A stretch of 64,000 nt of DNA from NCBI RefSeq assembly GCF_900292075.1, contig NZ_OLMV01000002.1:682001-746000 (forward strand), written 5' to 3'. A program made the position numbers and the translations under genes. Shown in pieces: positions 34,319 to 43,640 of the stretch. Source of the stretch: Microbacterium timonense (GTDB taxonomy: Bacteria; Actinomycetota; Actinomycetes; Actinomycetales; Microbacteriaceae). A model generated the notes under the pieces. It was not told the origin of the DNA. It was given only the letters and a program-made list of their open reading frames with translations, and ran no database searches. Each line of letters opens with the position of its first letter. Position 1 is the first letter of the stretch.

Positions 34319-35179
34319 ATGAAGTTCGCGCGCCTCGGCGAGCCCGGTAGCGAGATCCCCGTCGTCCTGGACGGCGATCGGCACCTCGATCTGCGTCCGA
34401 TCACATCCGACGTCGACGGACGCTTCCTCGCCGACGACCCCGTCGGCCGCACCGCCGCGGCTCTCGCGGCCGGTTCGCTTCCCGAGCTCGAAGGCGCGGG
34501 CGCCCTGCGCATCGGCGCGCCGATCGCGCGGCCCGGGGCCGTCGTCTGCATCGGCATGAACTACGCCGCCCATGCCGCCGAGTCCGGCGCCACGCCGCCC
34601 AGCGTGCCGGTCATGTTCCTGAAGACCCCCAACACGGTCGTCGGTCCGAACGACACCGTGACCATTCCCCGCGGCAGCGAGAAGACGGACTGGGAGGTGG
34701 AGCTCGGCATCGTGGTCGGCCGGCAGGCCTCGTACCTCGACTCGCCGGCCGACGCGGCCGCGCACATCGCCGGGTACGTCACCGCCAACGACATCTCTGA
34801 GCGAACCTTCCAGCTCGAGATCTCGGGCGGCCAGTGGTCCAAGGGCAAGTGCGCCCCCGGCTTCAACCCGACGGGCCCCTGGCTGGTCACCCCGGACGAG
34901 GTCGACCCGCAGGCGCTGCGGCTGCAGAGCCGTGTCAACGGCGAGCCGCGTCAGGACTCGTCGACGGCCGACATGATCTTCCCGGTCGACCACATCGTGT
35001 GGCACTTGTCGCAGTTCCTCACTCTCGAGCCGGGCGACCTCGTCCTCACCGGGACGCCGCAGGGGGTCGCCCTCTCCGGACGCTTCCCGTATCTCGCCCC
35101 GGGCGATGTGGTCGACATCGAGATCGAGGGTCTGGGCGCGCAGCGACAGGAGTTCGTGGCGTGGGAGGCGACCCGATGA
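34319..35179 (+). CDS. fumarylacetoacetate hydrolase family, probable 2,4-diketo-3-deoxy-L-fuconate hydrolase
   Basis: 286 aa FAH protein: CIGMNYAAHAAE, the metal-binding region WEVELGIVVG and DISERTFQ, SKGKCAPGFNPTGPWLVT and LVLTGTPQGV are present. Placed next to an SDR and divergent from the dehydratase, it should cleave the diketo acid to pyruvate and lactate. AGGAG precedes ATG 34319. Overlaps the SDR start. Confidence 0.9.
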   Translation: MKFARLGEPGSEIPVVLDGDRHLDLRPITSDVDGRFLADDPVGRTAAALAAGSLPELEGAGALRIGAPIARPGAVVCIGMNYAAHAAESGATPPSVPVMFLKTPNTVVGPNDTVTIPRGSEKTDWEVELGIVVGRQASYLDSPADAAAHIAGYVTANDISERTFQLEISGGQWSKGKCAPGFNPTGPWLVTPDEVDPQALRLQSRVNGEPRQDSSTADMIFPVDHIVWHLSQFLTLEPGDLVLTGTPQGVALSGRFPYLAPGDVVDIEIEGLGAQRQEFVAWEATR

Positions 35180-35934
35180 GCGCACAGCTGGAGGGCCTCG
35201 TCGCCATCGTGACCGGCGGAGCATCGGGCATCGGCGCGGCGATCGCCGCCGCGCTGGCTGACGAGGGTGCGCAGGTCGCCGTGCTCGACCGCGACCCGTC
35301 GGGCGCCGACCCGCGCTTCACCGCCGTGGCCGCCGACGTGTCGGACCGTGCCGGCGTGGAGCGCGCCGTCGCCGACGTCGCCGGGAGGTTCGGCCGCATC
35401 GACATCCTCGTGAACAACGCCGGCATCGGCGCGCAGGGCGACATCGCCGCCAACGACGACGACGAGTGGGCGCGCGTCCTGTCCGTCAACGTCACCGGCA
35501 TCGCCCGCGTCACGGCGGCGGCACTGCCGTGGCTGCGGCAGTCGCCGTCGGCCGCGGTCTGCAACACCTCGTCGATCGCGGCGACCGCCGGCCTTCCGCA
35601 GCGGGCGCTGTACAGCGCATCCAAGGGCGCCGTGCTGTCGCTGACGCGCGCGATGGCGGCCGATCACCTGCGCGAGGGCATCCGGGTCAATGCCGTCAAC
35701 CCGGGGACGGCCGACACGCCGTGGGTCGGCCGCCTGCTCTCGACGGCCCCGGACCCCGCGGCCGAGCGCGCCGCGCTCGAGGCTCGGCAGCCGCATGGCC
35801 GGCTGGTGTCGGCCGACGAGGTCGCCGGCGCCGTGCTGTACCTGGTGAGCCCACGATCCGGCTCCACCACGGGCACCTACATCGAGGTCGACGGCGGGAT
35901 GTCGGGGCTGCGGCTGCGTCCGGCGCAGTCCTGA
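35176..35934 (+). CDS. SDR dehydrogenase, probable 2-keto-3-deoxy-L-fuconate dehydrogenase
   Basis: 252 aa SDR: TGGASGIGAAIA (cofactor), NNAG, Ser in NTSSIAAT, and YSASKGA (Tyr, Lys). Typical of the 2-keto-3-deoxy-L-fuconate 4-dehydrogenase of the fucose pathway. ATG overlaps the FAH stop (ATGA). Converges on the lactonase gene 4 bp away. Confidence 0.88.
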   Translation: MSAQLEGLVAIVTGGASGIGAAIAAALADEGAQVAVLDRDPSGADPRFTAVAADVSDRAGVERAVADVAGRFGRIDILVNNAGIGAQGDIAANDDDEWARVLSVNVTGIARVTAAALPWLRQSPSAAVCNTSSIAATAGLPQRALYSASKGAVLSLTRAMAADHLREGIRVNAVNPGTADTPWVGRLLSTAPDPAAERAALEARQPHGRLVSADEVAGAVLYLVSPRSGSTTGTYIEVDGGMSGLRLRPAQS

Positions 35935-35938
35935 CCGC

Positions 35939-36787
35939 TCAGCGCAGGTCGTACACGCGCTCGGCGTTCTCGGCGAGCACCGCGCGCTGGTGGTGGTCGC
36001 CGACACGATCCGCCAGCCACGACGACACGGCGTCGACCCACCGGCCGTAGGGCGTCGAGACGGGCCAGTCGCCGCCGAACAGCAGCCGATCGGGTCCGAA
36101 AGCGTCCAGGGCGACGTCGAGGAACGGTCGCAGCTGCGCGTCGGTCCACTCCCCCTGGGCCTCGGCCGGCAGCCCCGAGAGCTTGCACACGACGTTCGGC
36201 CGCAGGGCCAGGTCGCGCAGCGACTCGGCCCACGGGGTGCCGTCGGCCGGATCCGGCGCCTGCGCCGTTCCCACCTCGGGCTTGCCCAGGTGGTCGAGCA
36301 CGATGGTGAGCTCGGGCACCGCGTCGGCGAGGTCGACGACGTCGGGCAGCTGCTGCCAGCGCACGCAGGCGTCGAAGACGAGGCCGGCGGATGCCACCGC
36401 GCGCGCACCGTCGCGGAACCCCGGCGCTGCGGCGAACCCGGCCGGCTCGGACTGCAGCAGCCGACGCACTCCGACCACGAGAGGCCGCTCGGCGTACGCG
36501 GCCAGGTGCGCCTCCGTGGCCCGCGGGTCTTCGAGCGGGGCGTGCGCCACGATGCCGCGCAGCGCCACGCGCGGTGCTAGGGAGGCGACCCAGTCCACCT
36601 CGGCGATGGACTGCTCGGGCAGGCAGTCGGCCTGGACGAAGACGAACCCGTACGCCGCGTCAGGGCCCTCCGCCACGGCCTCATCGAGGTCTTCCGGTCC
36701 GAAAGATCGGAGCAGCGGACCCTCGAGCCATTCGTAGGTCAGAACCCCGGGGTCCCACAGGTGCAGATGTCCGTCCACGACGCGCAT
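35939..36787 (-). CDS. amidohydrolase, probable L-fuconolactonase
   Basis: 282 aa, amidohydrolase superfamily of the COG3618 type: DGHLHLWDP (first metal His pair) near the N-terminus, VLDHLGKP, and LLFGGDWPVS near the end with the catalytic Asp. These enzymes open L-fucono-1,5-lactone. Start ATG 36787 (MRVVDGH) is picked as best fit to the conserved N-terminus; ATG 36796 is possible. It diverges from the GntR gene. Confidence 0.88.
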   Translation of the reverse strand: MRVVDGHLHLWDPGVLTYEWLEGPLLRSFGPEDLDEAVAEGPDAAYGFVFVQADCLPEQSIAEVDWVASLAPRVALRGIVAHAPLEDPRATEAHLAAYAERPLVVGVRRLLQSEPAGFAAAPGFRDGARAVASAGLVFDACVRWQQLPDVVDLADAVPELTIVLDHLGKPEVGTAQAPDPADGTPWAESLRDLALRPNVVCKLSGLPAEAQGEWTDAQLRPFLDVALDAFGPDRLLFGGDWPVSTPYGRWVDAVSSWLADRVGDHHQRAVLAENAERVYDLR

Positions 36788-36833
36788 GAGGACCATTGTG
36801 CCGCCACCGCGCGGTACCCCGTGGGGCGCCACG

Positions 36834-36857
36834 ACATCGGATGTCTATGATGGGCGC
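36834..36857 (+). promoter_or_regulatory. operator ACATCGGATGT and leaderless promoter of the fucose regulator
   Basis: Palindrome at 36834-36844, then TATGAT (36846-36851), 6 nt, GTG at 36858. The palindrome repeats the one at 34237, indicating autoregulation by the encoded protein. The operator also covers the region upstream of the lactonase gene. Confidence 0.75.
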
Positions 36858-37535
36858 GTGGCCGTGACCGACGAAGCGATCGAGAAGATCAAAGACATGA
36901 TCGTCAGCGGCGAGCTCGCCCCGGGATCACGCCTGCCTCCCGAGAAGGATCTCGCCGAGCGCCTCGGCCTCTCGCGCAGCTCGATGCGCGAGGCCGTCAA
37001 GGCGCTGGAGGTCATCCGGGTGCTCGACGTGCGGCGCGGCGACGGCACGTACGTCACGAGCCTCGAGCCCAAGCTGCTGCTGGAGGCGATCTCGTTCGTC
37101 GTGGACCTTCACGACGACGACTCGCTGCTGGAGATCTTCGCGGTGCGCCGCGTGCTCGAATCCCACGCCACCGGGCTCGCCGCCCAGCGCGCGAGCGCCG
37201 GCGACGTCGCAATGCTGGATGCCGAGATCGGCGAGGTGGCCCCCGACACCGACATCGAGACCCTGGTCGAGCACGACGTACGGTTCCACAGCGCCATCGC
37301 GCGCCTGGCGGGCAACGACTACCTCGCGAGCCTCCTCGAGAGCCTCACCAGCCAGACCGTGCGCGCCCGCGTGTGGCGCGGCCTCACGCAGGCCGGTGCC
37401 GTCGAGCGCACCCTGGCCGAGCACCGGGCGATCCTCGACGCGATCGCCGACAACGACATGGAGCTGGCCACCGCTACCGCCCAGGTGCACATCTCCGGCA
37501 TCGAGCGCTGGCTCCGTCAGGCCCGCGACGCCTGA
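36858..37535 (+). CDS. GntR-family (FadR-type) regulator of L-fucose genes
   Basis: 225 aa. N-terminal winged helix (KDLAERLGLSRSSMREAVKALE, in parts, about residues 34-56) with the RPPEKDLA-like wing, and an FCD domain carrying LLEIFAVRRVLESHA and the metal-ligand HRAILDAIADNDMELA. Leaderless GTG start. Operators before itself and the fucose genes make it their likely repressor, released by a pathway intermediate. Confidence 0.9.
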   Translation: MAVTDEAIEKIKDMIVSGELAPGSRLPPEKDLAERLGLSRSSMREAVKALEVIRVLDVRRGDGTYVTSLEPKLLLEAISFVVDLHDDDSLLEIFAVRRVLESHATGLAAQRASAGDVAMLDAEIGEVAPDTDIETLVEHDVRFHSAIARLAGNDYLASLLESLTSQTVRARVWRGLTQAGAVERTLAEHRAILDAIADNDMELATATAQVHISGIERWLRQARDA

Positions 37536-37602
37536 GCCGCGCCACCGGTGCGGGCAGCGGCATCCCCTGCCTGCATGGGCGTCGTTCCCCGCCTCCTTGT
37601 CG

Positions 37603-37682
37603 CCGCGTGCACGGGATGTTGCCGAGCGCACCGGATGTTCGCGCGCACAACCCGTGCACTCGGCGACAACCCGTGCACTCGG
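37603..37682. repeat. imperfect inverted repeat with internal direct repeat
   Basis: A 17-bp sequence ACAACCCGTGCACTCGG occurs twice (37647-37663, 37666-37682; period 19). A diverged reverse-complement counterpart occupies 37603-37639. The rest of the 37536-37780 gap shows no gene; the last 40 bp form a CCCGG-rich hairpin before the alpha-galactosidase stop. Confidence 0.75.
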
Positions 37683-37780
37683 TGAGCGGATCGGTGCGAG
37701 CGAGGTCCGCGGCCGACAGCCAGGCCGGACCGGGAGTGTCCGGGTGACGGGCGCCTCAGCCCGCCACCCGGACCGGAAGG

Positions 37781-40258
37781 TCAGCCCGTCACGTACGACA
37801 GACCGTCGACCCGGAGGACGTCGCCGCCCTTCTTCACCAGTCGCAGGGTGTGGTCGCCCTTCTTGAGACCGGTCTTCGAGAACCACTCCTGCTGCGTCAG
37901 ACGCACCGCTGCGTGGACGTCGACCGTGTCGACGAGCTTCCCGTCGAGGTACACCTCGACCTCGCCCTGGTCGGGGGCGATCGGCCCGCTGACCGCGACG
38001 GCTGTGCCGCGGAATGCGAGCTCGACCGCGGCGCCATCATCGGCGCTCCAGTGCACGTCGTCGTTCAGATCACCGCGGAACCGGAACTGCAGTGTCGTGG
38101 CGCCGTCCGGAAGCGCCCCGAGGTACGCCGCGGCGAGGATCACGGCATCGCCTTCTCGCGTGTAGTCGGCGTCGCCGAGAGGCGTCCCATCCCGGTAGAT
38201 CCCGACGAGCTCCCCCGGATCGCGGAGGACGTGAACGGTGGCGTCCTCGGCAGCCGCCCGGTCGAAGGCCACCCCGTTCACGTCGAGAAGGCTCGCCTGC
38301 ACGACGTCGATGCGGTCGAGGAGCAGGAACTGCCCCGACTTCTTCACGACGCGGAGGGTGTGCGCGCCGTCGGTGAGATCACGCACGCTGTACACCACCT
38401 CCTGCACGCCGCGGCCCTCGGCCGGATCCCGGTGCGTGTCGACGGTGTCCACGAGCACGCCATCGAGATACACCTCCGCCTCGCCCTGCGACTCATGGGT
38501 CTCCGTCACCCAGTCGACGCCCGTGCCGGTGAAGGTGTATTGGAACGCGGCGCCGTTGGTCTCGGCGTAGTGCACGTCATCCTGGTGGTCTCCCAGTCCC
38601 CGGCCGCTGCTGTATCCCCAGTTGCCGCTGTACGCGATGCCGGGATCGGTGTCGTTCACGGCCAGCACGTTCGATGAGCCCTGCGCGGGCGCGGTGCCGC
38701 CCTGCGACGAGTCGAACACCGACACCGTGAGGGGCTGCGTGGCCGCGACGGTCTCCTTGCCGCCGTTGCGCGACCAGGCGCCGTCGTACGACAGGCGCGC
38801 GTCGTCGTCGTTGAGGCCGATCGTGGAGCCCTTGGCCGGAGTGACGGTGAACAGTCGCGTACCGTGGATCGGCACGTCCTCGGCGACGAACTCCCCGTCG
38901 TGGGAGCCGAGGTTCTTTCGGGCCCACAGATCACGCACCTTCGCCGAGCCGTGCACGCCGATGTCGGCGAACGGGATCCGGATGTCGGCATCCGCACGTC
39001 CGAGGTTGAAGACCGCCACCGTGACGGACCCATCGGGATTGTGGGCGAACCAGGTCTGCTGCTTGGTCGTGGTCGAGACCGGGCGGGCGGGACGACCCGC
39101 CTGGTTCACCGCGATCACCTCGGGGTTGGTGAGCAGTTCAAGACCGTACTCGTCGAGCCGGGTGAGGTCGTTGCCCACGTACATCGGCGCTGCCGAGACC
39201 GCCCACAGGGTCGTCGCGGTGCGCCGTTCGTCACGGGTCAGCCCGTCCATCTCGCCGTTTCCGACGTTGAGCGAGTCGAAGTCGTTCCAGCCCCGGTTCG
39301 GCCCGGCGTACCGCCACCAATCGGCCGCCCGGGGAAACAGGCGCGCGATGTTCTCCCACGTGGTGAGGGCTTCGTCGCCGCAATAGCACTCGACGTCCCA
39401 TTCGACGCGCCAGCCTTGCGCGTGCTCGGCCCAGTAGTCCGCGTAGCGGATGTCCAGTGCCCACGACAGCTCGAACCAGATGCCGTGGGGCTCCAGCGCC
39501 TTCGACCAGGCGGCGACGTCGTCGCGCGCGTCGAGCGACAGGTCGCCGATGCCGGAACCGGGCGTCACGCTGTCGAACTTGAGGAAGTCGACGCCCCACT
39601 CGCCCAGGACATCGGCGATGGAGTCGACGTAGGCCTGCGCACATGGATCGGTGAAGTCGATGCGGTACCCGATGTCCCAGTAGTCGGCCTGCTGGAGCGG
39701 CTGCTTCACGATGTCGCCGGTCGAGCAGCCCGGGGCGTCGAAGATCGGCAGATCCGCCTCGTACACCTGGGGCGAGATGCCGGGGATCAGGTACAGGCCG
39801 GCCTTCTGACCGTTGTCGTGGATGTGATCGATGACAGCCTGCAGCCCGTCCGGGTACAGCGTCGCGCTCGGCGTCGGCCGGCCGTACTCGTCCACCCCGT
39901 CGTTCCACCCGGCATCGATGTTGATGTACTCGTACCCTGCGGACTGGAGCTTGTCGTGCATCGCGTCCGACTGGGCGATGATCTGGTCGGCGGTGATCCA
40001 CTTTCCGTTGCCGGAGTACACCTGCATGCTGTAGCTGCTCCAGCCCATGTACGGGCGGGCGCCGAGCTCCTCGCCTGCAGGATCGGGGGCGGCGGGCGCG
40101 GATGCGGCGGCGGGGACGGATGCCTCGGCGAGGGTGGATGCCTCGGCGGGGGTCGCGGCCAACGCGCTCGTCACTGCGCCCGATCCGAACGACAGTGCGG
40201 CAGCGGTCAGCGCGGCCAGCCACCGTCGCGCGCGGGCGTGGCGGTTGTCAGTGTCCAT
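37781..40258 (-). CDS. secreted alpha-galactosidase, GH27, with C-terminal sugar-binding-type modules
   Basis: 825 aa. Sec signal peptide (about 1-36, ending ALAAT), Ala-rich stretch, GH27 barrel from 63 with YINIDAGWND and nucleophile D229 in VDFLKFDS, then modules: a beta-domain repeat at 539-650, a CBM_X2-like segment (653-724), and a second copy of the repeat (728-823), each copy ending in LRVVKKSG / LRLVKKGG. GH27 releases terminal alpha-galactose. ATG 40258 has GAGAGGAAA before it. Second gene after GH36. Confidence 0.9.
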   Translation of the reverse strand: MDTDNRHARARRWLAALTAAALSFGSGAVTSALAATPAEASTLAEASVPAAASAPAAPDPAGEELGARPYMGWSSYSMQVYSGNGKWITADQIIAQSDAMHDKLQSAGYEYINIDAGWNDGVDEYGRPTPSATLYPDGLQAVIDHIHDNGQKAGLYLIPGISPQVYEADLPIFDAPGCSTGDIVKQPLQQADYWDIGYRIDFTDPCAQAYVDSIADVLGEWGVDFLKFDSVTPGSGIGDLSLDARDDVAAWSKALEPHGIWFELSWALDIRYADYWAEHAQGWRVEWDVECYCGDEALTTWENIARLFPRAADWWRYAGPNRGWNDFDSLNVGNGEMDGLTRDERRTATTLWAVSAAPMYVGNDLTRLDEYGLELLTNPEVIAVNQAGRPARPVSTTTKQQTWFAHNPDGSVTVAVFNLGRADADIRIPFADIGVHGSAKVRDLWARKNLGSHDGEFVAEDVPIHGTRLFTVTPAKGSTIGLNDDDARLSYDGAWSRNGGKETVAATQPLTVSVFDSSQGGTAPAQGSSNVLAVNDTDPGIAYSGNWGYSSGRGLGDHQDDVHYAETNGAAFQYTFTGTGVDWVTETHESQGEAEVYLDGVLVDTVDTHRDPAEGRGVQEVVYSVRDLTDGAHTLRVVKKSGQFLLLDRIDVVQASLLDVNGVAFDRAAAEDATVHVLRDPGELVGIYRDGTPLGDADYTREGDAVILAAAYLGALPDGATTLQFRFRGDLNDDVHWSADDGAAVELAFRGTAVAVSGPIAPDQGEVEVYLDGKLVDTVDVHAAVRLTQQEWFSKTGLKKGDHTLRLVKKGGDVLRVDGLSYVTG

Positions 40259-40340
40259 GGTTTCCTCTCTGCGGTGGGTTCGACGGTGAACCCCGCGCCC
40301 CATCGCGCGGTTCCCAGAAGTCGTGGACGTCAGCGACTCA

Positions 40341-42524
40341 TCAGAGCCGCACGACGTCGAAGAGCAGCGCCTGCTGCGGGTTGAGGGTGGGAAGCGGAAC
40401 CCCGGCCACGGCGAGCACCGCGCCCGGCAGCTCGGTTCCGCCGTCCGTGGCGCCGGTCATCCAGGCGGGGTCGGCGACCTGGTGCCGACTGACCGGGCCG
40501 AGCTCGTCGCGCACCCGCACGAGGTACCGCGCATCCGCATCGAGACCGGGGAATCTCACGCGCCCGCTCTGTCCGTCGGGCGAGGTGGCAAGCCGCGCCC
40601 ACGTGAACAGGGCCCGCGCTCCGTCGGGTGCGACGATGCCCGTCAGCATCGCCGAGTCGTCGGCGAGGTCGGCGTTGACGACGACGCCGGTGTGGATGAG
40701 GCCGCGCAGTTCCCGGTACAGCCTGGCCCACGCGGCGATGGTCGCCAGTTCCTCCGGTGTGGCAGCCGTCAGGTCCGTCTCGATTCCGGCGTGCGCGGTG
40801 AGGGAGATGGCCAGACGGAAGGACAGATCGGTCTCACGTGAGGTGGTGTGCGAGCGGTGCGCACCCAGATGCGAGCCGATGAGCTCGGGCGGCAGCAGCA
40901 GGCGGGTCCAGCGCTCGATCCTCGCGCGTTCGACCGGGTCGTTGCAGTCCGAGGCCCACACGCGGTCGGTGCGCTCGAGGATGCCGAGGTCCACGCGCCC
41001 GCCGCCGCCGGAGCACGTCTCGATCTCCAGTCGCGGGTGCCGTGCGCGCAGCTCGTCCAGCATGCGGTACAGGGCGAGGGTCTGGCAGTGCACGAGTGGA
41101 CGCTCACCGCCATCGCGCTGAGCCACCGGCTCGACCAGGTCGCGGTTGTGGTCCCACTTCAGGTAGTCGATGTCGTATTCGGCGACCAGAGCGCTGATGC
41201 GCTCGAGGACGAGTGCGTACGCGCCCGGATGCGAGAGGTCGAGCACCTGCTGGTTGCGTGCGGTGGGGCCGGGGCCGTCCTTCGGCGCCATGACCCAGTC
41301 GGGATGCGTGCGGGCCAGATCGGAATCCGGGTTGATCATCTCAGGCTCGAACCACAGCCCGAACTGCATGCCTCGCGATCGCACGGCCTCGACGAACGGT
41401 CCCAGCCCGTCCGGCCACACGCTCTCATCCACCAGCCAGTCACCCAGCCCGGCGCTGGCGTCCCGGCGCCCGCGGAACCATCCGTCATCGAGGACGACCC
41501 GCTCCACGCCGACTTCTGCGGCGCGGTCGGCGATCTCGATGAGCCGGTCGAGATCGTGGTCGAAATAGACCGCTTCCCAGGTGTTGAGCACGAGCGGGCG
41601 CGGCGCGGCGGGGTGATGCGCACGCGCACGAAGGCGACGGTGCAGACGGGCGGCGATGCCATCCAGTCCCCGGTCCGACCAGGTGAAGACGACGGTCGGC
41701 GCCTCATAGCGCTCGCCAGGTTCGAGAATCACTTCACCGGACCGCAGCAGCTCGCCCGCTCCGATGACCCGTGAAAGCGCGCCGGCCCCCTCGGGCAGCC
41801 GCTCGGCGAGATACTCGCCGTCGCCGCTCCACGCAAGGTGCACACCCCAGACCTCGCCCTGCGAGAACCCGAATGCGGGGGTTCCGGCCACGAGCAGGTA
41901 CGGCGTGTCGTGGCCGGGCTTCCCGCGTCGGGCGCGACGTGCGTGGGTGCCGAAAGCGAAGGGCAGCCGCTGCGGTGCGCGCTCGCGACACCACTTGCCG
42001 GTGAAATCGAGCAGTTCGACTGCGCGATCGGGCAGCGGCAGTAGGGCACGCAGTCCGTCGACGAGGTACGCGGATGCCGCCTCCTGCGGGTTCTGGATCG
42101 ACATGTCGACCGTCAGCACGCCTGCCGCGTCCAGCCGGTACTCCATGCGCGCGCTGGTGCCGGCGACGGGGTCGTCCAGGTCGATCACGATCCGGCCACC
42201 GGCGTCGCCCGACGTCTCCACCGTGCTCTCCACGGCACGGGGACGGGGGGTCGCGGCGGTGCCCGCGCGGCTCCCGGTCTGCGCGGGGGTGCCCGCCCAC
42301 GCGTCCTGCTCGGTCGGCCACGCCGAGAATGCTCGGGGGACGTCCGGGGAGTTGTTCAGCATCGCGGGAACCGCCGTCTCCCGCAGTGCCTGTGCGACGA
42401 AGGCGTCTATAGGTCCGAGGTCGGCTCCCCAGTGCAGCACTCGCGGAACGCGGCCCTCGAGATCGACGACCAGCGACGTCCCCGCGGCCCGCAGCGTGTG
42501 GACGCCGTGCTCGCCGTTGACCAT
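40341..42524 (-). CDS. alpha-galactosidase, GH36
   Basis: 727 aa, no signal peptide, so cytosolic. DYLKWDHNRD carries the nucleophile D458, CSGGGGRVD is the substrate loop, and ASDCND holds the acid/base D526. Removes alpha-galactosyl groups from imported oligosaccharides such as melibiose, raffinose or galactosylated glycans. ATG 42524 with GGAG upstream. Shares the 147-bp intergenic region with the divergent ABC operon. Confidence 0.93.
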   Translation of the reverse strand: MVNGEHGVHTLRAAGTSLVVDLEGRVPRVLHWGADLGPIDAFVAQALRETAVPAMLNNSPDVPRAFSAWPTEQDAWAGTPAQTGSRAGTAATPRPRAVESTVETSGDAGGRIVIDLDDPVAGTSARMEYRLDAAGVLTVDMSIQNPQEAASAYLVDGLRALLPLPDRAVELLDFTGKWCRERAPQRLPFAFGTHARRARRGKPGHDTPYLLVAGTPAFGFSQGEVWGVHLAWSGDGEYLAERLPEGAGALSRVIGAGELLRSGEVILEPGERYEAPTVVFTWSDRGLDGIAARLHRRLRARAHHPAAPRPLVLNTWEAVYFDHDLDRLIEIADRAAEVGVERVVLDDGWFRGRRDASAGLGDWLVDESVWPDGLGPFVEAVRSRGMQFGLWFEPEMINPDSDLARTHPDWVMAPKDGPGPTARNQQVLDLSHPGAYALVLERISALVAEYDIDYLKWDHNRDLVEPVAQRDGGERPLVHCQTLALYRMLDELRARHPRLEIETCSGGGGRVDLGILERTDRVWASDCNDPVERARIERWTRLLLPPELIGSHLGAHRSHTTSRETDLSFRLAISLTAHAGIETDLTAATPEELATIAAWARLYRELRGLIHTGVVVNADLADDSAMLTGIVAPDGARALFTWARLATSPDGQSGRVRFPGLDADARYLVRVRDELGPVSRHQVADPAWMTGATDGGTELPGAVLAVAGVPLPTLNPQQALLFDVVRL

Positions 42525-42546
42525 TGGAACTCCTTCGCCGGGTTTC

Positions 42547-42576
42547 TTGACATTGGTAATTAATCATGTTTACTCT
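42547..42576 (+). promoter_or_regulatory. promoter of the glycan ABC operon with AT-rich operator-like spacer
   Basis: Perfect -35 TTGACA (42547-42552), 18-nt spacer TTGGTAATTAATCATGTT, -10 TACTCT (42571-42576). The AT-rich centre TAATTAAT is unusual in this GC-rich DNA and may be the operator of the ROK regulator at 49375. It also lies upstream of the divergent GH36 gene. Confidence 0.6.
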
Positions 42577-42671
42577 GGCGTCGCAACCAAAGATCCGAGG
42601 TCTGAGCCGAGGGTCCGAGGGCGACCCGAACCTTTCCCACGACGATGTCGTCGGACGAGACAGGAAGATCG

Positions 42672-43640
42672 ATGACGCTCTTAGAAGCTGAGACGGCGAC
42701 CGCCGCGGAACCGACCTGGAGTGCCAGGCGAGGACGTCGTGCGCGCCGGAACGTCAACCGGTCGGCTCCGGCCCACCGGGGCGATGCCCGCCTCGCATGG
42801 GTGCTCATCGCGCCGGCCATGGTCGGTTTCCTGGTCTTCGCCGCCTACCCCACCCTGCGGGGCATCTACCTCAGCTTCACGAACTTCCGGGTGCTCAGCC
42901 CGCCGGAGTGGGTCGGCCTGGCCAACTTCGCCCAGCTGCTGCGGGACGACGTCTTCTGGAACGCCCTCGGCGTCACCGTCTACTTCGTTCTGCTGGCCGT
43001 CACGCTCACGATCGCGGTGTCCGTGCTCACCGCCGCGGTGCTGCACCGTCTGACCGCCTCGACGGTCATCCGGGGCCTCATCATCCTGCCGTTCCTCATC
43101 TCATCGGTGGTGGCGGCCACGGTGTGGTCGTGGATGCTCGACACCCAGCTCGGCATCGTCAACATCGTCATCGAGGCTCTCGGCGGCGAGGGTCAGCAGT
43201 TCCTGAGCTCGCGCGCGCTGGCCATCCCCTCGATCGCGCTCATCCACGTGTGGAAGAACATGGGCTACACGTCCATCATCATCTTCGCCGGGCTCCAGAC
43301 GATCCCCGCGAGCGTGTACGAGGCGGGCCGGCTGGACGGCGCCAGCGAGACGCAGATGTTCTTCCGTCTCACGCTGCCGCTGCTGCGGCCGATCCTCGCG
43401 CTGGTCGTGGTGCTGAACGTCATCGGCGCGTTCCAGGTCTTCGACATCATCGCCGTCACCACCAAGGGAGGACCCGCCAACGCGTCGAATGTGCTCCAGA
43501 TGTACATCTACAGCAAGGCCTTCGGGCAGTTCGACTTCGGCTACGCGTCGGCGATGTCGCTCGCGCTGTTCGCGATCCTCATCGCGATCACCTTCATCCA
43601 GATGCGCCTGCTGCGCGCCAACGAATCGGACACGAACTGA
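42672..43640 (+). CDS. sugar ABC transporter permease (MalF type)
   Basis: 322 aa, six membrane helices after a basic N-terminus; the EAA loop is YEAGRLDGASETQMFFRLTLPLL. Chosen start ATG 42672 (AGGAAG upstream) rather than ATG 42645 that lacks one. First gene of the operon; no ATPase gene is present, so a shared ATPase such as MsiK presumably serves it, as usual in actinobacteria. Confidence 0.92.
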   Translation: MTLLEAETATAAEPTWSARRGRRARRNVNRSAPAHRGDARLAWVLIAPAMVGFLVFAAYPTLRGIYLSFTNFRVLSPPEWVGLANFAQLLRDDVFWNALGVTVYFVLLAVTLTIAVSVLTAAVLHRLTASTVIRGLIILPFLISSVVAATVWSWMLDTQLGIVNIVIEALGGEGQQFLSSRALAIPSIALIHVWKNMGYTSIIIFAGLQTIPASVYEAGRLDGASETQMFFRLTLPLLRPILALVVVLNVIGAFQVFDIIAVTTKGGPANASNVLQMYIYSKAFGQFDFGYASAMSLALFAILIAITFIQMRLLRANESDTN

